NCBI RefSeq assembly: GCF_026210795.1
Contig: NC_089443.1
Coordinates: 4,464,001 to 4,528,000, forward strand
DNA from: Rhizophagus irregularis
Taxonomy: Eukaryota > Glomeromycota > Glomeromycetes > Glomerales > Glomeraceae
Direction of reading: 5' to 3'
Length of the DNA stretch: 64,000 nucleotides
The notes beneath the pieces were generated by a model. It searched no databases. It was not told where the DNA came from and worked only from the letters and a program-made list of their open reading frames with translations. This document shows, in pieces, positions 11,408-24,055 of this stretch. Positions within the stretch are counted from its first letter, which is position 1; each line of letters opens with the position of its first letter. The position numbers and the translations under genes are program-made.

Positions 11408-11534
11408 CTTATTGGATGTGGGCTATATCGGTCACAGGGACCTTCATTGATTGGTGAAAATGGCCACAACGTGGCCCATTTTCATCCAATCATTCGGTCC
11501 TCTGACCGATATAGCTACTTCCTCATCCAATAAT
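11408..11534. repeat. near-perfect long palindrome (hairpin element)
   Basis: Two arms of about 60 bases meet at GGCCAC-AAC-GTGGCC. The left arm TTATTGGATG...GCTATATCGGTCA...GGACC...GATTGG pairs with the right arm CCAATC...GGTCC...TGACCGATATAGC...CATCCAATAA. The spacer is about three bases, so the transcript or single strand would form one long hairpin. Most likely a very short TIR element; a hairpin RNA precursor is possible but unsupported. Confidence 0.8.
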
Positions 11535-11900
11535 ATGTATTTATTACTTATTGTGATTAAATTATTCTATCATTTTTTCAATATAATCTTTTCACTCAAA
11601 ATAATCAAAATAATATTAATTTTCACTACCAGCTAATTATAAAAAATTGTCTTCAATAATTTTATTCACTATTTACCATTCCAATAAATGATAAAAAGAC
11701 AGAAATAATTTATCTATGCTTTTAGTAGTATAGATCAGAGTATTAAATACAAGTGAACTTATAAAACATTTATACTTTATTCAGTTTATTGGCAATTTAG
11801 ATTGTTTCAATATAGAACAAAAAACTGAAATTTATGTTTTTTAATTACAGTAACTAATAATTCTATAATAATTATTTAATATTAATAAAAATATTTGTTA

Positions 11901-13527
11901 TCATAAGATAAATTTCTCAATATTAATACTTGAACTATAACAATCTAAAACTTGAATATCATATAATTTATAATAATCTACTTTATCCTTTAGATCAAAC
12001 AAATTTTTGCGAGGTGCGGTAAGAAAAGATGTAAGAAAAGTTTGTAAAATAGCCAAATATTTAATTCTTTTCTTTTTTATAATATATTCCTCTATATAAG
12101 GGAAAATATCTTCACTTTCATATTTTGTTGTATTTTTAATTACCAATATTTTAATAAAAGTATTTTGTGAATTCTTTAAAAATGCTTCTAAATCACTTCT
12201 ATTTGTTATAAGACTCAAATACAAATATTCTAATTTAAAGGGAAGAATTTGTCCTAAATTTTGTAATATAATTGAACTCAAATGATTATCATTAGTATCA
12301 ATTAAAAGGTAATTAAGATTCTGTTTTATATTTTCAATTAAATTGATTAATGAATTAATATTCTGACTATTTAGCCCACTAGGTAAATATAAAATTTTAA
12401 TCTTAGAACAATATATTACAACTGATTCAAGTAATTGAAGTAATTGTTGTGATACATTTATTCCTATTTTAAATCCAAAATCTTCTATATTATTACCAAA
12501 TTTTTGTATTAGTAGTAATAATGATTCAATTTGTAATATTTCATTCAAAATTAAAGATTTTAATTTAAATGGTTTAGTGATATTAATAATTTGTGGAATA
12601 AACTTAGTATCTAGAAATTGGCAAAAAATAATTTGAATTGATTCTAAAACATTCAATTGATTGAATACTTCATTTAAACCAATTATATTTTTAAAATAAA
12701 CATAATAAAATATAATTGTGTTTAATGTATTTTAGCAATTAGAACTTTTTAATGATAATAATGTATGATACAAAGAAAATCTACTAAAGCCAAGTAAAAT
12801 CTTTCTAAGATTTTCTTGAGAATTAATAATTTGTGATAAACTTTTTTCGATCGTTGGATGGTCATTGTTATCGTTGTAACATAGTGGGAATTTAAAATAA
12901 AGTGATGAAATTGAATTGCAATTAGAGTTGAGCAATGTTGAAATTTTGTTAAAGTTTCAGCTGTTATAAAAGAATCTTCTAGATTCAAAATTTTGATATT
13001 ACGAAAGAAATTTGGATTTAATTTAAGAATGTCATCAAAATATTTACTTTCTTGACTTGAAGATGATACAACTTCCAAACTATGCAAATTTACTTCATTT
13101 TCAATGAATATTTGAAACAGTGACCTATAAATAAATTTTATTAAGTTTGATATTTGTGTTGTTGAAGTTCTAACAGCTGCTCCCCAACTTTCAATAGAAC
13201 TAATAATATTACTTGTATCCAAATGCTGAATAAAACTAGAATAATTGAATAATGTATTTGAAGGAATTAAATCATTATTAATTCCATATTCATTTAATTT
13301 TGTTTTATCATTATCATTTAAATTATGTAAATAAATTTCAATAAAGTGATATTTTTAGGAAACTGAATTGAAAATGGATTTTCCCATAATAATGGAATTG
13401 CTAAACGACACCATAATCTATTAACTAATATACACGAATGTAATGTTATGTAGTCATCATGAAAATATTTTATAATTTCATTTGTTAACTCTGGTAAATC
13501 CCCTGAAAATATCTTTAAACACGCCAT
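11901..13527 (-). pseudogene. full-length F-box/LRR pseudogene, paralogue of 61338-62972
   Basis: On the minus strand the sequence is colinear over its whole length with the intact 544-residue F-box gene at 61338-62972 (1627 versus 1635 bases). It starts MACLKIFSGDLPELTNEI and keeps TLHSCILVNRLWC. Three clear lesions break it. A single T is missing near 13350, so FPKNYHFIE becomes FPKNITLLK and stops. A small indel near 12944 shifts the frame before the NSNCNSISSLYF segment. A TCA serine codon has become TAA at 12732-12734. The rest stays well aligned to the C-terminus (stop at 11901). Preserved reading frames between lesions suggest fairly recent inactivation. Confidence 0.92.
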
Positions 13528-13597
13528 ATGTTAAGAGAAAGGAAAGAAGAGAAAAAGGGTTCTCGGATTAAAAAGTTGTTACATAGAATATTTAATT

Positions 13598-13762
13598 ACT
13601 TTACAGAAACTTACCATTTTTAATCAATATAGAATCGATATCGTTAAGTTTATCTTAACGGTATCATTTCGATATCATTTCAATATCGATTTAATATCGA
13701 AATGATATTGATACGATATCGAAATGATATCATTTGAAAATTTAAAGTTTCTGTAAAGTATA
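13598..13762. mobile_element. MITE with TACTTTACAGAAACTT ends and GATATCG core
   Basis: The left end TACTTTACAGAAACTT and the right end AAGTTTCTGTAAAGTA are exact inverted copies. The core is a set of overlapping palindromes (ATCGATATC, CGATATCATTTCGATATC) that folds back on itself. Similar GATATC-rich cores or ends occur near 14410-14480 and 17190-17250. No coding capacity. Confidence 0.8.
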
Positions 13763-14778
13763 TGGATTTCGGAGCAACAATTCTGTTTGTCACAAATATT
13801 TACGTAAAATTTTCACAATCAAAAATAGTGTTACATTTTTAAAAATAGTATTACAAAATTTTAAAAATAGTGTGTTTTATGAACATGCCGATTTTAATAC
13901 TAAACATTGACATGTGGTAACACTGATTTAAGGCATTTTTATTGGCGATAATAAGATAATTTGATCAGATGACTAACCTTTGCCATAATTTTTTACGGTT
14001 CAATGGTTGATATTAACTATCCCTTAATCTGGACGGTATTTACTCCAGTACTTCCCCACGTGATTTGTGATATCTAAATTTTGATTGGCTTATAGAATAT
14101 TATAATAAAAAAATTATTTTATTTCTTTTACAATAAAAACATTTAAAAATATTACCTTTACACTTTTATTAAATTTAAAATATACAAATAAACAAACACC
14201 ATTTAAAAATCCTTAGTAAAATTTGAAAAAATACTAATTACTCCAAATATCTAATAAAAGTGCAAAATTACGCTGTAAAGTGAAAAATCCAATTGCGCGC
14301 AGCACAGTAATTTTACACAAAAATATCCATGACTTTGGGAATTGGGAAGACCTAAGCTATTTTGATAAAAAACTAATACTTGGGTAATTCTCTATATGCT
14401 GAAGAACTTTACTTACTTTGCAGAAACTATAAAATTTTTTCTGACGTCAATATGATATTGATAAGGTATCGATAAAACACCAATATTGCAATTGTTCATA
14501 TTCCTATACTGATACATTATGAGACAGGTATCATTAAGTAACGGTAAGAATAGCGACACATTGTCAGTTATCGTTGCAATGTTATTACCATATTATAACA
14601 CGAATCTTAAAGACATTGGTAAGAATTTGTTATAATAATATCGTATAAATATTAGTACAATTACGTAACGATATGTTAATGATATAAGAACTATATTAGT
14701 AAATAGCAAATTTATTGTTTCCTTACTTTAATTAGATAGCCTTAAAGTAGTAGTACATATTTCTTATATAGTTGGTAT

Positions 14779-16020
14779 TCAGTAAATCGCGTTATTAATT
14801 AAATCTATTGCAGATAATGGAAAAACATGTCGCCATCTATTATCTGTTTGTATTCTATATATCGGACAGACAAGTTTAATCTGATAAGTCTCCTCAAACC
14901 ATTTCACAATAATAAATACATACAACTTATTATCGTTACCATTATGACTAAAAATTGCTTCAACAATGACGTAACATTCATTGTAATCTTGTATTTGCAT
15001 CATAACAACATCTCCAATACGCAAGCAATTTATAGTAAAATTGCCATGTTCATCTTCATGAAAGTATGTTGAGTTCAAATTTTTTTGTGTATTAAGGCCG
15101 CATTATAACCCATATCTGAATATGATATCATTAATTCAGATCTGAATAAGGGTCCATATATATCTACATAAACGTTCCCTAGTTTTGGTATCGATATACG
15201 CTGCCTAGGAGATAACTTGATAATATTGTTGGTATTTGTATGTACAGTACAAAGAATAGAACAAAGTAAAAAAAACAATTTATATAATAAAGACAAATGA
15301 AATATTAAAAACTAACTATTTGTTTCAATATCATCGTAATAAGGTTGTTCTTCAATAATAAACCAATCACCAGCTATTCGTGCAAAATAATCTGATAAAT
15401 TGGTGAAACCTTCGCAAGATTTGGATATTCTCGGATCAACGCCACCATCAATTAAGGGCTGTAATGCAAAGAGAGTAGTGTATCTTTTCATTAAATCTAA
15501 TTCAATTTTTTCGATTCATCTTTGGTACCATTCCCTTAAAAATTATATGTACAACTTCTTTGGTACCTACAGAAGAATCAATTAATGTGGCAAAAGTTTT
15601 TGCATTTTTAACAGATGAAAATTTGCATGCCTATGAAAAAAAAATATATATATAAATATAGTATGTTGAAATAATTTAATAATAAAATTAATATACAGTT
15701 TTATGATATAAATTAATGTTAACAATCACCTGTGAGAGAATTATCATCTCTTTTCCATAATTTAATATTCTTTTTAGTAGATATTTTAATGGAATGTGAT
15801 CGAATAGGTATTTATGGTAACCGTTGTTGCCATACTCTAAATCGTCGGATATTTGAAATAATATCACTAAAACAAAATTGTGAATGTATTAATAGTCAAC
15901 TAATTCATCATATGCACGTGTAGAAATGCTGTGTTTTTGAATCCAACAAAAAATAATGTTATCTGAAAGCAGATCTGCGATCTTTAATTTTTACACTTAC
16001 TATCTGTAAATATGCCCTAA
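14779..16020 (-). pseudogene. decayed multi-exon transposon-type protein gene
   Basis: Several minus-strand pieces look like parts of one protein. The first (about 15733-15943) reads ILFQISDDLEYGNNGYHKYL and ends YGKEMIILSQ at a GT donor. The second joins through a TTTTCATAG acceptor (about 15630) and reads ACKFSSVKNAKTFATLIDSS. After a one-base frameshift near 15515 it continues ELDLMKRYTTLFALQPLIDG, GDWFIIEEQPYYDDIETN. A third (about 15080-15220) reads RQRISIPKLGNVYVDIYGPL. The last (14779-15078) reads CLRIGDVVMM...VFIIVKWF...CPIYRI...WRHVFPLSAIDL, a BAH-like segment like those in multi-copy transposon proteins of these fungi. An in-frame stop, a frameshift and overlapping frames mark it as dead. 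The superfamily is not determined. Confidence 0.55.
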
Positions 16021-16559
16021 ACTACTTTATCAATTCCTATTTCTATAACTGTATATATGATTTATTTTTTTATCTAACCTATCATGCTTATTTTACACAT
16101 TTTTGTCTTTCTTTTCCTTCTTTTATGGAAGTCTTGTCAAACAGCTTGCATTTACCAGATTTTATTCTTGGAACTCTTCTCGTGTTGGTATTTTACTATT
16201 ATTATTATTTCAGTTTCCATCACATTTAATCCCACTAACCACTCTCCAATATAACCATCCTAATTTTCCTTACCTTAACTCTCTTTTCTACTTTTTCATT
16301 CTTTTCTTTGGCGGCCTCTTTCTTCTTTTCTCAACTCATTAATTACCTCCACTACTTTCTTTAGGGTTGTATATTCATTAATTTTTGTTGATTGGACGGT
16401 GTTGCTTCATTCAAGATACCTTGTTTAAATTTATTCAATTTAGTTATCTGTCATGTATATTGAATTTTGTTTTTTTATATATTTTTAAAAATTTTTTTTT
16501 ATTTTTTTTTATTATTTTTTGTGTATCCGGAAAACAAGTTTAGGGACTTTTTTGAAAGG

Positions 16560-17070
16560 TAAGTTTTGGAATTTTTCTAGTAAAAAATTTGCATTTTTTT
16601 TGTTAAGAACGTATACTAACGTTCTTTTTTAATTTTTTATATATAGAGTATGGCTCTCTGGTCCTTTCAAGTTTCAAGATGAAATGGACGTAAGGTATGC
16701 CAATGGAAGAATGTTTTTAAAATTTTTTTTTTATTATGAACGTTTACTAATATTCTTCTCTATCTTTTTCTAGAAGACGGTTCCCTGGACCTTTCAAAAC
16801 GAAGTAGATGCAAGGTATGCAGGGGAAGAGGAATTTTATTTTTTAAATTTATTTGTTAAGAATGTTAGTTCCTAACGTTCTTCAATATCCTTTATTTTAG
16901 AGAAAAGCCAGTTTTATGGGTTCCGGACTAATTCTTTTCGTGAAAATGCTGGTGTTCACCGCACACGGACTTGGTTGGTGTTTTTTTAGTTTTAATTTTT
17001 TATTTTAATGAACTGTTATTAACAGTTCATCAGTTCTTTTTATTCCTTTTTTTAGGTGATTCTCAATGTG
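16560..17070 (+). ncRNA. tandem exon-like units with splice signals (candidate spliced RNA)
   Basis: Homologous exon-like blocks lie between good splice signals. Block 1 is 16647-16694 (after ATATAG, before GTATGCC); block 2 is 16774-16814 (after TTTTTCTAG, before GTATGCAG); block 3 starts at 16901 (after TTTATTTTAG). Blocks 1 and 2 share CTCTGGTCCTTTCAA / CCCTGGACCTTTCAA and end alike (GACGTAAG / GATGCAAG). The introns each contain inverted GAACGT...AACGTTC motifs. An upstream donor (GAAAG|GTAAGT at 16559) and a downstream acceptor (TTTTTAG at about 17056) bracket the set. No frame stays open, so this is either a noncoding RNA or a decayed gene fragment. Confidence 0.35.
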
Positions 17071-17415
17071 GGATTTGATTGTCAAACGTTAGGAACTTAC
17101 ATTTTATTATTATTTCATCATCACATGTTTTTAAACATTTTCTAAGTAGTTTGATAATCTTCATTAGTAAATTTTGTAAATTACAATGGTCGTTAAGATA
17201 ATCTTAACGATATCATTAATAATATCATTACGATATCAATTTGCCTAATAAAACTTTAATCACTACGATTCCAATAGTCATGCTGAGAGCTCTCACAATT
17301 GATTGCGCGATTTGTTTACTATTCGGACACAATTAAATACATTTCAGCAAAGATGTTAATTTATGAGATTAGAGATTAGATGTTGACTTTATATGAGTAA
17401 TAATACAAACTAATA

Positions 17416-17588
17416 CCGTAAAATCGCAAAATTAAGCACCCCTTTTTTGTGGATGAAAAGTTGGGGAGGTGCTTATTTTTGCGATATTTTTTTATATATA
17501 TATTCTTATGTTTTATTGCTGCATGAGATCGTGCAAAATAGGGGGAGGTGCTTATTTTCGAGGGGTGCTTATTTTTGCGATTTTACGG
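17416..17588. mobile_element. TA-flanked MITE (Tc1/mariner-like)
   Basis: The ends CCGTAAAATCGCAAAA... and ...TTTTGCGATTTTACGG are inverted repeats of about 27 bases with one mismatch, ending in the GCACCCC/GGGGTGC block. The element is bounded by TA on each side (17414-17415, 17589-17590), as expected for the Tc1/mariner superfamily. Inside, GGGGAGGTGCTTATTTT blocks repeat directly. No coding region; a short frame at 17447-17662 runs over it by chance. Confidence 0.82.
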
Positions 17589-17590
17589 TA

Positions 17591-18752
17591 TATATTCGAT
17601 ACGCAGTATATTACAATCAGTATATAAATTTGTTATACTTACATCTGATTGATAAGAAATAGACTTTCAGTATACTTTTTTTATTGTCCGAAACGGTAAG
17701 TATAGTCCAAACTAGGGAATATTAAAATTCTAGGATCTTGTGTAACTATCGAAATGTCATTTTTGTTATGTATATCACGCGTGTTTAATTTATTTAGCTT
17801 TCAAGTACAACTAGTACACTTAAGAGCTGAGCTTATTTTTTCGGTAATGTATACGTACAATAAAAACTTAATATAAAAATTATTGTTAAACTATTAAATT
17901 TAGCTTGAATAAAAATTTAATAAATTTATTTTAATTAACAATAATAAAAGCTTTAATAATATGGGAATATTACACAATATCATAATATATTAATATGTAA
18001 TTAATTATGCAAGTATATTAAGTATATTTAAGTTAATTATATGGTTTATAGGGAATAAATCATATTAACTATGTATTATATTTTCCGCTTAAAAAATAAT
18101 TCTATGAAAGGCTGTAGGCTGAAGGATCATAGCAGATCAACAATTAATTTTATACATAATTTTTTTATTTTTAGATTGATAAAAAAAACAAGTTCCTAAA
18201 CGTTAAATCGCACATTGAAATATTTCAAATGATTTTACCGTTTGTGAATTAGCAAAAATTTCATGTTAACATTATTTTCTGAATCGAAGTTTGAAATTTG
18301 ATGTATCCATAAAAAACACACACTTTGCTGTAACTTTAAATATAAAATTATTTATTTTTAATAATCAAAAAGTTATTAGTGAATTTTATCAATTTATAAA
18401 TTTAATTTAATCATGTTAATAACAATGTTAATATAATTATTATGATACTAAAAGTTGAATAAAAAAATAAATATGTAAAATTTTCTTTTAGAGATATTCA
18501 AATAAAAAACAAAAACTTTTTTTCATTTGCAATTACAGGTTACCACCATAGTTAGGAATCAACTATTGACAATTAGAGTTATACCATAAGTCCATAGTAT
18601 TATTGTTCGTATGCATTTTCTTGAGATGTTAACCAGCAATAGATATACATGACTACAAATTATTAAATATAAAATTAACAAATAATTCTGAAAAAAATAA
18701 AATAGAAACAAATAAAGATAAATTTACCATAAAATAAATAGAATATAATCAT
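17591..18752. other. intergenic, no gene seen
   Basis: Very AT-rich spacer downstream of kinase 1. No open frame, RNA gene or repeat family recognised. Confidence 0.5.
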
Positions 18753-20414
18753 TCAATAATTGAAATCATCTTTATTATTAGCATCATCTGTTGTTTTGAA
18801 TAGAAACATAAATTAATTAATTTATATGGTACATTGTAAATTATATCTTATTACCTACCTTCTGAGCTATCAACCTCTAAGTCAAATAATAGAGGATCTG
18901 GACAGCCTATAAAAGAAATATTAAATAAAATCAGCAATTATTGAATAAAATAATCGTTAAATTAAACATAATACCATACATAATACCTTCATCATCAAGG
19001 TATGACGTAATAAGAGATGAATTAATAGGTTTTGTTAAATTATTAAATGTAAATAATCTGCTAGTATATATAGCATTAGGGTTTTTTTCATATGAAGTTG
19101 AAATATTTGGTATTTCTTTATCAGCTTCTTTAAACATAGCCTTAATTTCCTTTCCTTTATATCCAAATTTTTCATATTCTTGATATTCTTTATAGCCATT
19201 ACAGGAACAGTACAAAAAGGCTACACTATCATGCAATTCACTTGCTGTTGGTCTTTGATTTGAATTAGCATTCATACATTTATAAGCTAGTTTCTTATAA
19301 ATTTCAGGAGTTCCTTTTCCAAAATTTGGCCTGAGTCCATTACATATATCTAATGCTAAGGTAGTATCATGTTTTCTTTCATGAAAAGGTGGTATTCCAG
19401 ATGATAATTCAGTCATAATTACACCAAAACTATAGATATCAGATGATAATGTATATGGTTCTCCATTCAAAACTTCTGGGGCAATATATGGTAATACTCC
19501 ACATATTTTATCATCTGATTTTTGTTTATTTGATAATCCAGATAATCCAAAATCTGAAACATAAGTTCGAGAATTTTCTTGTAATATATTACCACTATGA
19601 AGATCTTTGTGGAAATATCCTAAATAATGTAAATAATTGAGACCTCCTGCTAACCATTCTAAATATAAAAATTTATCTTCCCATAAAAGGTTATTGAAGT
19701 TGTGTGAAAGAACACTTCTCAAATTGCCTTCATTTGCAAATAGTAAAATCATCATAAATTCTTTAGTTTCAGGATCTTTGGTCATTCCATAAAATTTTAA
19801 TGCAACTATGTCATTTGCTTTATAATAATTCCAATGTACTTTAAGCTATTATTTACATTAAAATTAACAAAGAAAATTTTAATTATCATTAATTAATAAT
19901 TAAAAATATGTAAAGTTAATACAAATCATACCTCATTTAAATATTCAACTGACATATTCTCTGATCCATTTAATCTTTTCAAAGCAACTTTGATAGGTTG
20001 AGGTTCTTTTTTTTTCCAACTTAAATCATCTTGTCTAGTATATCCTGCTTTACCATCAATCCATGTTGCAGAATACACTTTTGCAAATCCACCTACACCA
20101 ATTTGGTTTATATCTTTAAACCTATCAAATGGCACCCATTCAAGAAATTTAGCTTTATACTTTTCATCTACATTCCTCATATCATAAATTGTATCTTTGA
20201 TAAATTTATCAACGTCATTATTTCCGCTAGTCCAACCTTCAATCATGCGATGAGGATCACATTCTTTACACCATAATTCTTCAGTAAATGGTTTATTGCA
20301 ATAAGAACAATTATTATGGTTAATATTTACTGAATTAGAAACTTTATCAAAGATTTTTAAATTATTCTGTTCAGTTTCAGTAGGAACTTGAGTTTCATTT
20401 GCTTTAGCCATCAT
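18753..20414 (-). CDS. protein kinase 1 (TKL-like) with N-terminal CxxC pairs
   Basis: Four exons: 20414-19932, 19845-18987, 18906-18859 and 18787-18753. Introns are GT-AG with phases 0, 1 and 1, giving a 474-residue protein. Two CxxC pairs (Cys36/39, Cys49/52) may bind zinc, followed by a WTSGNNDVDKFI segment typical of Rhizophagus kinases. The kinase domain runs from about residue 102. It has the glycine loop IGVGGFAKV, the VALK lysine (Lys146), HKDLHSGN with Asp242 and Asn247 (Lys replaces the Arg of HRD), SDFG (Asp259) and APE (283-285). The tail ends in a short acidic peptide. All catalytic residues are present, so it should phosphorylate Ser/Thr or Tyr; the target is unknown. A one-exon reading would stop too early inside intron sequence (after residue 161 and again after DDEG). 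Confidence 0.9.
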
Positions 20415-20568
20415 TAATTTTTAAATAATTTAGTAATAAAAAAAAATAAGTTGGCGTTATTGGTGTTACTTTATATTATATTTTAATGAGGATAAAAAAG
20501 GAATAATTAGAATGTTAATTTTGTATCACAGTAATACACTAGGTCAGGTTTTTTGAACTTCTCAGTAT

Positions 20569-21366
20569 CACTGCAGAAAAATGTCACATTTACGTGATTT
20601 GTGATGTTGATCATTTCTAAAAATATCAATTCCGTTTTTATCAACGAAAATAATGACAAAAAAATAAAAGTAAACAAAACAAATAGACTTTAAAAACTAC
20701 TTTAATATTTCTATTCAAGTTAATAATCAATAAAATTATTTTTGAAGTTGTAACTTTCAAATCCTTTTTATTAATAAAATATAATTTTATAATGTAAATT
20801 ATTATATATGTATTAATATTATAATCTTTCCAAGTATGAGACATTGTATGTCACTTATTATAACTTTTAATATCTTTTATCATTTTTTCAAAGGCTTAAA
20901 ATTTTTTTCAACTTTTTTTTAACCATTCAATATTACTTTAGAATCATCTTGAAATTCTGTAATATCAATGACTTCGAAAGTATTACTACGTGTGTTTTCC
21001 TTGTATTTTATAATCTATTCAACTATAATCTCTAGCAAATCTTCAATAAAATATGATAATTGTCTTGATTTTTTCATGTTCTTTTATTTGTCTTTTCCGA
21101 TTAGTACGTGCGCGTGAAGTCACCTGACAGTTTTTATCACGCGTTACATGTTTTTTTTTCCATCAAAAAAGTCGAGATTACGTTTTTAAACATCCGGAGC
21201 AAGATTTTACTAGATTACTTGAATCCATGGTTTATTAAACTTTGGTAGAATAGAAAAAAAAAGAGATGGATATAATAATACTGTAAAAATCTATCATAAA
21301 TTATTATATACAGTTTTAAAAATGATCGATATCACAAATCACGTGAATGTGAATTTTTCTGTGAAG
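20569..21366. mobile_element. TIR element of about 0.8 kb with CACGTGATTTGTGAT arms
   Basis: The left arm CACTGCAGAAAAATGTCACA...ACGTGATTTGTGATGTTGAT and the reverse complement of the right arm (CTTCACAGAAAAATTCACATTCACGTGATTTGTGATATCGAT) match over about 45 bases. The interior is AT-rich with a GC-richer patch near 21110-21150 and no long frame. It sits just upstream of kinase 1, so it could carry part of the promoter region. Target duplication not resolved. A fragment of the same arm (CACGTGATTTGTGATAT) is seen at about 14058. Confidence 0.7.
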
Positions 21367-24055
21367 TTGGTTTAAATTTACTGCGTCCGCAATGATGTTA
21401 TTGAATGACTAATTTATGATCCGCGATGACGTTAAACTATGCTAATTGAAAGGGTTTTTATTGGTTCTTTTTGGGGATTAATATAGTTAATTTTGACAGA
21501 GGGCAGCAGTAGTTGATCTGTATATTAAATTGGATATTAATAGGACGATTGGGGAAACTTTGAAAAAAGGAAATTATTATTTTAATTGGTTAATTATTTT
21601 CCTTTAAATATAACACATGGGAATTTCTTAGGAATGAAACTTAGAATTTTATTTTCTTTCTTGAATTTTTCATTTTGCTATTTAACTTTATTTTTATTAT
21701 GAAACTCGGAAAATGTTATAATTTTTATCAAAAATAATAAATCTATTTTGTAGCTTGTGGTGGCAAATGTCTTTATGACGGGCACAAGTTCTATACCGCT
21801 CACCTCAATAGTACGAGCATTGATTTTTGAGCTACTGTGCTTTGCATCACGTGAGTACAAAAATTCCGCAGTCATTGGTACGCGATCATTTTTGTGGGAC
21901 CGATTAACTTGGCACGTAATTATATTGAGTGTAACTTTGTGTACTATTGTTTCTCTTTACGTTAACATTATCGTCATTAAAAATAGAACTTATATGCTTA
22001 ATAATAAGAAACTTCATTTGAAAACAAGTTACAGTGAGTTTTAAGCGATCAAAGATAACAATTATCGCGAATAATCTCGTACAACAGTACCTGAAGTCCT
22101 GAACACGCTTATCCAGGTTAATTTGGTATCGTCCACAGATCCCTGATCGAATCTAAAAGACAAAAAAATTTTAAGTTGCTTTCTTATTTTTCATTTTTAT
22201 CTTTCTTATTTTTTATTTTTATCTTTATTTTTTTTAAAAAAAAGAAGACAATTACTAGTAATTGAATAATGTTAAAGAAAAGGAAGAAAAAAAGTGAAAA
22301 AAAATTAAAAAAGAAAAAAATAAATAAAAAACTATATTATTAGTATTAGTAATAAAAAAAAGTTAAGATGGAAAAAAAATCGTAACTACCTACTGGAATC
22401 TGCTTTACTATTTTTAAATTTCCCAAACTACATTTTTCAATGAAAAAAAAATTAATTATATACTGATTGGTACTGTCTATAATATCACCCTTTATGAATA
22501 CCCCGATGATAATATCATGTACGGAAGAACTTTGAAATATCAACATAAAACGGGCACATACACTTTTTTATTTGTAAGTTCTTAGTCCTAAAAGATGAAA
22601 AAAAAAATTGAAAAAAACTAATTATAAATACACTATGCTTTGAAACTTACTTATCAAAAGTCCAAAGAAGTTAATCGAAGCTGATAATTAAAAAAAAACA
22701 AACAAAAATACCCAAAGTCAAACCAATATCTATAGTAGGAAAAAAAAGAAAAAGAGTTTCTAAAAAATGATTTTGAACCATAACACTTTGATCGGCATAT
22801 ACGACTGATTATTGGCTGGGTTAATGATTTGATTTGAACCTATGTTGGTAACCGATTGGTTGTCAATTGTTACTGTAAAATCAATTTTTATTATGATGAT
22901 TATGATAAAATTATGATTTTATTGACTTTAAATGGATCAATTTTAAAAATATCAATTTTTTATTAATAAGTACGAGAGAATGATTATTTTGCCATAGAAA
23001 TGATCGGCATTTTACAAATTTACCGATCAAATGGTAATTCGCAAATGATCTTAATTTTGAATTTTTTTTTTTATTATTAGAAAAGTAAAAAATAAAAAAA
23101 AAATATAAAAAAGACATTGGTGATGGGTGAGCCTCGGTGTCAAATTCGACATTAAGAAACGAACAGAACGAACAAAATTTTTAATGTTGACGTTAAAAAT
23201 TTGTTCTTGCCTTATTGGACGCCGATCATTTAGCCATGCTTACATAATACATTTTCCATTGTTTCAAAATCGACTTGCTAATCTTTTTAAGTGATCACAA
23301 TGAATAAAAAGAATTTTTTTTATATCATTCGCAATTATTTCGATAAGAAAATTGTAATAACCAAACAAAATTATTATTAGCAAATTATACTTATAGGAAG
23401 AATAATCAAAAAAAATCAACATATTATAGAATTCATGCATAAAATTTTATAAATAAAGTTTACTGCGTTAACAATTTAATCAAGCTTGGACTCGAGTCAC
23501 TCGAGCTCTGCCCGAGTGTCTTTTATAATATTTGTCGTACTTGTTCTACTCGATTAAGATACATTAATAAGAAAATTTGCCCTTAACAAATAGAATAGTT
23601 TTATTTATGATATTCATTTAACCATATTTTTGTTCAATAATAAAATTTACCATCAAATAATTTATCCTTAAACTCCATTTGTATAACTTTTTTGTAACGT
23701 TAACTCCTGGTGATTATCTAACATACCGGATATAATGCAGTGAAATACGCCAACTTACCAACACGCTTATTGACAATGACCGTTTTATATCGACGATCAT
23801 TGCTCGATTAACAGAAATTTTTTTTAGAACCTAACCTTGACTATACCAGGTTAGGTTAGAAACTTTTTTTTTTTTTAGTATGATAAAAAATAATTATCTG
23901 TAAAAATTTAGATTATGGCAGCAAATTCTTTCGCAATATCTTTGTGTTACCTCAACTATATTAAATAACATGGTAATAGAGGTTGCTTTAAGAACGTTAA
24001 TCAATAGATTAACTCTTCTTTTCGAAAAGAAAATAATCTTTATCAAATTAGTAAA
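21367..24055. other. intergenic with no supported gene
   Basis: Short frames (21757-22044 plus, 22346-22546 and 22911-23117 minus) have no recognised domain. A patch at about 21898-21980 (GACCGATTAA...AATTATATTGAGTGTAACT) resembles one at about 56205-56300 and is probably a dispersed repeat. A small perfect hairpin, AACCTAACCT...AGGTTAGGTT, lies near 23830-23860, about 200 bases before the channel gene start. Confidence 0.5.

Noticed and set aside
21757-22044. 95-codon plus-strand frame
   Set aside because: It overlaps a dispersed repeat patch also seen near 56205, with no domain or leader features; kept only as repeat context.
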